Shown here one piece after another: positions 16,751 through 21,474 of a stretch of 21,474 nt of DNA. The number at the start of each line of letters is the position of its first letter. The first letter of the stretch is position 1. The notes below the pieces were generated by a model that was not told where the DNA came from, did no database searches, and was given only the letters and a program-made list of their open reading frames with translations. A program made the translations under genes and the position numbers. The DNA comes from Corallochytrium limacisporum (taxonomy: Eukaryota; Opisthokonta), in the NCBI GenBank assembly GCA_002811645.1, contig PDIP01000101.1:57036-78509 (forward strand). The letters run 5' to 3'.

Positions 16751-18466
16751 ATGTCAAATTACAGACCACCATTCTCAGGTGGTCAACCACAGCAGAACTA
16801 TCCGCCCCGGACGGGGTCGAGCTCAGGACAGCGGGGCCCCGGACCACAGAGTGCTACTGCGGGCGCAGCAGCAGTATTCAGTGCAGGCCGACCAGGATCG
16901 CCTGGCATGCCCCCTCCCGGACTGGCAGGAGGTCGTGGTGTGAACGGATCGGTAGGCTATGGTGACGCAGCATTCTCACCTATGGCCGACGGTGGGGACG
17001 ACGGAAGCGGCATGAGCTCCCTCGTGGGCAACCTGAAGTTTGGGGGTGGCAGTGCCGGTCCAAGCGGACGCTCATATGCACAGATGGCAGAAAGCAAGCG
17101 CATGGGAGAACAAGGCCATATGGAAGGTTTTATGAACAGTGCTGCCAAGGACGAGTTTGCTATTTCCCAGGATGATTTCCCAGCCCTCGGAGGGGGACCA
17201 TCAATGTACGGAGGTGGCCTCGACCAGAGCCACGGTGCTGAATCTTTCGGACATTTGGAAGGCAAGGCACAGCCTCGCGCTGCAAACATGGGTGGTGTGG
17301 GTCGGGACGGTCCGATTGGCGGTGCCAGTGCGCACCACTCTGCACCGCACTTGCACTTCGGTCAGGCCGGGGACAGTGGACAGAATATTGACCCTGCCGC
17401 TGTTGGTGGTGGGGCACAGGGAGGAGCTGCCATGCAGGCCATGGGTGGAGGGTTCATTGGCTGGAATGCACCCCAACGACAGCAACAGTCATCTCCGGGA
17501 CAGGGGGCACCGGGAGCTGGGCCGGGAGGGCAGAGTGGAGAGTACAGTGCTGTACCCCAGGCAGCAGGGGGACAGATGTCACAGCAGGGCGGAGGAGGGT
17601 ATGGCCAACCAACTTCTGCGATCACCTCCGGAGGTGCAACTGGATTCGGCAGTGGTGGTCTGGCTGGTAACCTAAGCCATATGAATGGCGGCAACAGCGG
17701 CGACAGTCCTTCCTCTCCACCTGGCGGTGCTGGGCTGGGAGGCCTGGGCGCCGGTGCCATGAGCTCATCAATGGGTGGTCAGGGGCAGAAGAGCGGTGAC
17801 TACCCGAGCAGCACAGCCACCGGCCTAACCGGCACAACTGCTGCCATGCGCGGGGGTTTACAAGACGAAAGCGAGGAGAGTGCGGCGAAGCGATTCGGTC
17901 TGCTCGGCTTGTTGAGTGTAATCAAGATGACGGATGAGGACCTGAACATGCTCGCCCTCGGTTCCGACCTCACCACCATGGGTTTGAATCTAACCAGCTC
18001 TGAATGTCTGTACAATACGTTTGGCTCTCCTTATTCGGGATCGCTCCCTCGGCCCCGTGACCTTGAATTTGCACTGCCCTCTTGCTACGCTATTCGGGAA
18101 CCCATCCCAAGCGCACTGGGCAAAATCAAGCTGTTTAGCGATGAGACGCTCTTTTACATCTTCTACTGCATGCCGCGTGACAAGCTACAGATTGTGGCCG
18201 CCCACGAATTGTACAATCGTGACTGGCGCTACCACAAGGAGAAGAAGCTCTGGTTCACCCGCGTGTCCGGGAGCGTCACCGAGACGACCGAGACTTATGA
18301 GAAAGGCACCTACATTTACTTTGATGTCAATCTCTGGCAAAAGGTGCAGAAGGATCTCGTCCTGATGTACGAGCATCTCGAGGAACTGAGTGGCATGCCC
18401 CCGCCACAGCAGGGTCAGGCCCAGCAGCAAGCTCAGCAGCCTGCTGCCGTTGGAGCTCGGAAATGA
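16751..18466 (+). CDS. NOT2: CCR4-NOT complex subunit 2 (CNOT2/NOT2)
   Basis: NOT2 bridges NOT3/5 to NOT1 in the CCR4-NOT deadenylase and transcription regulator. The 571-residue product has a long disordered N-terminus dominated by Gly, Ser, Gln and Pro. A conserved short linear motif (SQDDFPALGG, about 139-148) resembles the NOT1-anchoring/NAR region of animal CNOT2 (SEDFPALPG). The C-terminal NOT2/3/5 domain covers about 377-545: RFGLLGLLSVIKM, DLTTMGLNL, the YNTFGSPY turn, LFSDETLFYIFYCMPRD, ELYNRDWRYHKEKKLWFTR and the final Sm-like strands. A Gln/Ala-rich tail ends the protein. ATG 16751 is the first in frame. The gene converges on RPN9 with 152 bp between stops. Codon use in the Gly-rich part is GC-richer than in the folded domain. 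Confidence 0.93.
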   Translation: MSNYRPPFSGGQPQQNYPPRTGSSSGQRGPGPQSATAGAAAVFSAGRPGSPGMPPPGLAGGRGVNGSVGYGDAAFSPMADGGDDGSGMSSLVGNLKFGGGSAGPSGRSYAQMAESKRMGEQGHMEGFMNSAAKDEFAISQDDFPALGGGPSMYGGGLDQSHGAESFGHLEGKAQPRAANMGGVGRDGPIGGASAHHSAPHLHFGQAGDSGQNIDPAAVGGGAQGGAAMQAMGGGFIGWNAPQRQQQSSPGQGAPGAGPGGQSGEYSAVPQAAGGQMSQQGGGGYGQPTSAITSGGATGFGSGGLAGNLSHMNGGNSGDSPSSPPGGAGLGGLGAGAMSSSMGGQGQKSGDYPSSTATGLTGTTAAMRGGLQDESEESAAKRFGLLGLLSVIKMTDEDLNMLALGSDLTTMGLNLTSSECLYNTFGSPYSGSLPRPRDLEFALPSCYAIREPIPSALGKIKLFSDETLFYIFYCMPRDKLQIVAAHELYNRDWRYHKEKKLWFTRVSGSVTETTETYEKGTYIYFDVNLWQKVQKDLVLMYEHLEELSGMPPPQQGQAQQQAQQPAAVGARK

Positions 18467-18618
18467 ATGACAGAGTTTCAGTTTCTACTTCACTGTAACA
18501 CCGCTTCTAAGAATAACATCTTGGGTTCCTCAGAGGAAGTCCTTATTGCATCAATACAAGATTTTTGCTGCTTTTCATACAACTACACGACGAGCACTGT
18601 GTTTTAATACTGCCAATT

Positions 18619-19773
18619 TTAGAATGTTTCGGCGGCGAAGAACTGGGTGTTCTCGGCCTGGAACTCATTGATCATGCTGTCAATCTTGTCCGACCAGCTC
18701 TTCAGGGGAGGTAAGAGTTCACCAATTTGACGACGGTCAGGAACACGGGGCAGAACATGGGTGCAGTGGATGACACCGTCGACCTCATCGATGGTACCAG
18801 TGATGAGCTCCAGGGACAGAGCGCGAAGCAGGAACATCTCCACATCATCCTCGTGCACACGGCACGCCTTCGAGACTTCCACCAGAGGAATTGTGCGCTC
18901 GGTGGCAGGCCGTCCGCTTACCATATTGATTAGAGCCTGCATGCGCAACTTATGGTTCATCTCAGGCTCCTGGGCGCGCAGATCTGCACTTTTTGACCAT
19001 TCCGGTCGCAATTGTTCGTACTTTTCCATGTCCCCAGCATTGAATGCTTCGAGGAGCTGAATCATCCACGCGTACTGTGTGTCCTTAAGTGAGTCCAGGA
19101 TGGGATGTAGCAGTAGTTCGCCGAAACTGTGTACATCGGTGGCCAGAATGGCTGCAGTAGCAATGTGAAACGCACGTGTCTGTCGCTCCGTAAGCTCGAG
19201 GTCCTCTGGCTTGATACATCCCAGGTACTTCAAGCTCATCTTATAGTATCCAGCAGAATCGTGCTCTTTGGCCTTGAGATCCGCAAACACTCGATAGAAC
19301 TCTGCATTGATCGGGGCCGGTACAGAGGGCAGGGAATCTAAATATGTCTCAATCTCCTCAAGCAACTTTCGGGCACCGGGGACGTCGTCGTGCAAGACCT
19401 TGCGCTCAGCAACGGCGATACGGCACCTTTCCTTGGCCAGAGGTTCCTGTACCCTGTCCTTTACCTCTTCGATGAACTTGACCGCCTGGTCGTAACCAGT
19501 CATTGTATGCTCTACTGCCACTGCCATTTCAACCAGACAGAAAGGGTTAATCTTCTGATCTATTTCCCGAATGACTTCGTTGTACAGTCCCAACATGGCT
19601 TCCCCATTGGTGCGGAAGCTCTCCAATGCTACTAATTCCTGAAGCTTCGCCGTCAGCTGGTGGATCAACCGCCTGCTTAACAGTGACTCAATATCTCCCC
19701 ACAGGGCCGCATGAGCAGAGTCTGAAGTCTTCTGCTGAGCCACGTAGGCCGCTGCATCTGTTTGCGGTCTCAT
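18619..19773 (-). CDS. RPN9: 26S proteasome lid subunit RPN9 (PSMD13)
   Basis: RPN9 is a PCI-domain lid subunit that helps hold the lid horseshoe together. The 384-residue frame is the normal family length with no interruption. Helical repeats fill the N-terminal half (LIHQLTAKLQELVAL, YNEVIREIDQKINPF, ALVKFIEEVKDRV-like). The family block EFYRVFADLKAKEHDSAGYY is followed by the YLGCIKPEDL turn and LLHPILDSLK. The winged-helix PCI region lies at about 285-345 (RTIPLVEVSKACRV, VEMFLLRALSLELITGTID, the VLPRVPDR turn). A terminal helix (WSDKIDSMINEF) follows. ATG 19773 gives MRPQTDAAAYVAQQK, matching the expected N-terminus. The gene is convergent with NOT2; upstream is the long right-hand intergenic region. 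Confidence 0.95.
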   Translation of the reverse strand: MRPQTDAAAYVAQQKTSDSAHAALWGDIESLLSRRLIHQLTAKLQELVALESFRTNGEAMLGLYNEVIREIDQKINPFCLVEMAVAVEHTMTGYDQAVKFIEEVKDRVQEPLAKERCRIAVAERKVLHDDVPGARKLLEEIETYLDSLPSVPAPINAEFYRVFADLKAKEHDSAGYYKMSLKYLGCIKPEDLELTERQTRAFHIATAAILATDVHSFGELLLHPILDSLKDTQYAWMIQLLEAFNAGDMEKYEQLRPEWSKSADLRAQEPEMNHKLRMQALINMVSGRPATERTIPLVEVSKACRVHEDDVEMFLLRALSLELITGTIDEVDGVIHCTHVLPRVPDRRQIGELLPPLKSWSDKIDSMINEFQAENTQFFAAETF

Positions 19774-20032
19774 TCTTCAGTGTGCTCTTGCCCAGATGCA
19801 AATCAAAAGTTTAGCTCTTGTCAACAATACAAGCGGGATTCCACAATCATATGGTTTTAGTACCTACTGCCAAATACAGATCTTACTCTCACTGTTCTAT
19901 TCATTCCGATAAGAACTAGATGATCCCTTCTCTCTGGGTCCAACCATGAACTACTGCCATCCGTCCGGACCGGTCGACCGTCTTCCATGGCCCAGTCTCT
20001 GTGGTCCCGGCGCCCTACGGCTCCGCCACTTG

Positions 20033-20060
20033 CCCCTTTCCCCCCCTCCTTCCCTCTCCC
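20033..20060 (-). other. Quadruplex-capable tract upstream of RPN9 (G-rich on minus strand)
   Basis: C4-TTT-C7-TCCTT-C3-TCT-C3 on the plus strand gives four G tracts on the strand that is sense for RPN9. It lies about 260 bases upstream of its start codon. Confidence 0.6.
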
Positions 20061-20809
20061 GTGCTACCGTCTAGCCTGTGCCTTTACTTCCCCTTTCCCA
20101 AGTCTCGCCCCTCGAAGGTCTCCCAAGCGCGCCTCTGCGCTTCCCAGCGGCCCCCCCATTAAACTAAGAAGAAAGAAACAAAACACATGAAAAAGCCACA
20201 ACAGTGGCAGGCAGGCCGGCGCGTTCCCCGTACTGAAAGCACCGGTCTCCCGCGCGCCCAAAAGGCGTCACCAGCCCTCCCCCTTTCATTCAGGGCCGAG
20301 GCAGAATACCCCACGGCGACCAACGGCGAAAGTACCGGAACAAAATCTCCCCTGTGTGCGCTCGTTCTGGGTGCGCGGTCCAAATCATTTTAATTAAGTA
20401 AATAGGGTATCAGTTTAGTATCTCAACGGGAAACAGAAAAAGTAGAAATCGCAAAAACAAAAAAAAAAGGACTGGAGCTGCCTTCCCTGGGGAGGTAGGG
20501 GGCGTGAATGTACCGGAGTCTCTCGACCGGGTTAACCGGAGAAAATGGCTTGGGTTCGCTGGCTCTTCTCTCTGCCCGTCCGAACGCAGCGAGCGGAGCG
20601 CACTGACACCAGCCGCGCAAAAAGGCTGCGGTCATAATAGGCCCCCGCTCAGGTTGCATTCCGTTCCTTACGGGCAGTTCAAGCCATCAGTATGTATGCA
20701 GAGGGCGTTCTGGTAATGGTGCTTACACGGCCATGCAAGTGAACGTCAGTATGTAATATGAAACCGATCCTCCTAGGACTTCCCTTGAGATGTCGAGAAA
20801 GGATAAGAG

Positions 20810-20832
20810 CCCCCCCCCCGGGGGGAGGGGGG
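20810..20832. repeat. C10-G6-A-G6 homopolymeric inverted tract
   Basis: Ten C are followed directly by six G, an A and six G, giving a long self-complementary tract in mixed-composition DNA. Confidence 0.75.
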
Positions 20833-21024
20833 ATGACGGATGTATATACTAAAACTATTAACGTGCAGGGACCATTCGTAATCGTCTGGACACGGCGGTG
20901 CATCCATGCACAGCGGTCGTCTTACGGTTGAAACAGTCACATCATCCCCTTTATCTCATTTCCAGTTCTGTACCAGTTCGTACGTTCCACCGATGAAGAA
21001 CGACGAGGGTGATGGTTCGATTGC

Positions 21025-21043
21025 TGAGCGGATAAACCGCTCA
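21025..21043. repeat. Perfect hairpin, 7-bp stem with 5-nt loop
   Basis: TGAGCGG and CCGCTCA flank the loop ATAAA. The hairpin lies in intergenic DNA and has no T run after it, so it is not terminator-like. Its role is unknown. Confidence 0.5.
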
Positions 21044-21229
21044 ACCGCATCCACTGCTCGTCACAAACACCATCCTCAATCCCGTACGATACGACTCGCA
21101 TCACACAGTCATGGGCAGCCATCATGCCCGCAGAACACACAGCCATGCAGACAAAACTGGTGCGCTCACCTCACGAGATCGCCGCCATACACAAAGGCGC
21201 TGCGCCGCATCTTCCAGGCCCCGGTGGAA

Positions 21230-21251
21230 CCCCCCCCCTCCGGGAGGGGGG
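21230..21251. repeat. C-run/G-run inverted tract
   Basis: CCCCCCTCC and GGAGGGGGG are perfect inverted copies around a single G, extended on the left by three more C. It is about 400 bases from the similar tract at 20810. Confidence 0.75.
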
Positions 21252-21474
21252 CAGCAAGCAGCCAAGTCACTTTTCCTTCTTGTCCGAGGTTCGTTCTGCG
21301 CTTCTTCGGAAGGCGATGCGAGGCGAACGGCTGCAAATTGGTACTACCTGCTGGCTTGCTGCGAGCCGAATGACTCAACCCCGCACTCCGGCCGCCGTCC
21401 TTTTTTGTTTAGATCAGTACCACCCTCTGTCTGGTATGTCAGGGTCAAAACTCCGAAAAACTTGACTCCCGAGG

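Larger units (their letters stand above)
19774..21474. other. Right-hand intergenic region
   Basis: No gene is supported in these 1.7 kb. The region upstream of RPN9 holds a C-rich tract at 20033-20060, an A-rich run near 20450-20468, the C10-G6-A-G6 tract at 20810-20832, the CCCCCCTCC/GGAGGGGGG tract at 21230-21251, and a perfect 7-bp hairpin at 21025-21043. Frames of up to 155 codons lack domains and overlap one another on both strands. Confidence 0.5.

Noticed and set aside
20906-21373. 155-codon plus-strand frame
   Set aside because: It runs through a C/G inverted tract and has no recognisable motif; frames on both strands overlap it.

Overview
The window is nuclear DNA of an intron-poor eukaryote of moderate GC content. 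Eight protein-coding loci are recognisable. Most are housekeeping eukaryotic genes: two 26S proteasome lid subunits, CNOT2, a mitochondrial NFU1, a eukaryote-type Fpg glycosylase and a katanin-like AAA ATPase. All but one read as a single uninterrupted frame. The lineage cannot be fixed by eye. The Fpg resembles the fungal/stramenopile zinc-finger-less type, and a KATNAL2 relic suggests flagellate ancestry. A zoosporic fungus or an intron-poor stramenopile (thraustochytrid- or diatom-like) would fit, but this is inference. Layout, left to right: 1-660 is non-coding with a diverged repeat (copy A); 661-815 is a broken duplicate of a sedolisin C-terminus; 848-2668 (-) is an intact sedolisin (S53) peptidase; 2669-5276 has no confident gene but holds hairpins, a possible frameshifted relic and repeat copy B; 5277-6567 (-) is a KATNAL2-type AAA ATPase with broken frame; 7466-8248 (+) is RPN12/PSMD8; 8466-11489 (-) is a large S9-like alpha/beta hydrolase; 11490-13305 is low-complexity intergenic DNA; 13306-14571 (+) is Fpg; 14641-15501 (-) is NFU1; 16751-18466 (+) is CNOT2/NOT2; 18619-19773 (-) is RPN9/PSMD13; 19774-21474 is intergenic. 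Three gene pairs converge with short 3' gaps (about 70-220 bp): RPN12/S9, FPG/NFU1 and NOT2/RPN9. They are separated by wide divergent upstream regions (0.9-1.8 kb) rich in G or C tracts that can form quadruplexes or inverted repeats. No operon logic applies. Functional themes are proteasome assembly (RPN12, RPN9), mRNA turnover (NOT2), Fe-S maturation (NFU1), base excision repair (FPG) and peptide degradation (sedolisin, S9). I did not find a convincing new multi-gene system. The points most worth following are the broken katanin-like gene, the duplicated sedolisin tail, the diverged repeat lying 3' of both of those loci, the recurrent G/C tracts in upstream regions, and an inverted pair of GATA sites upstream of RPN12.
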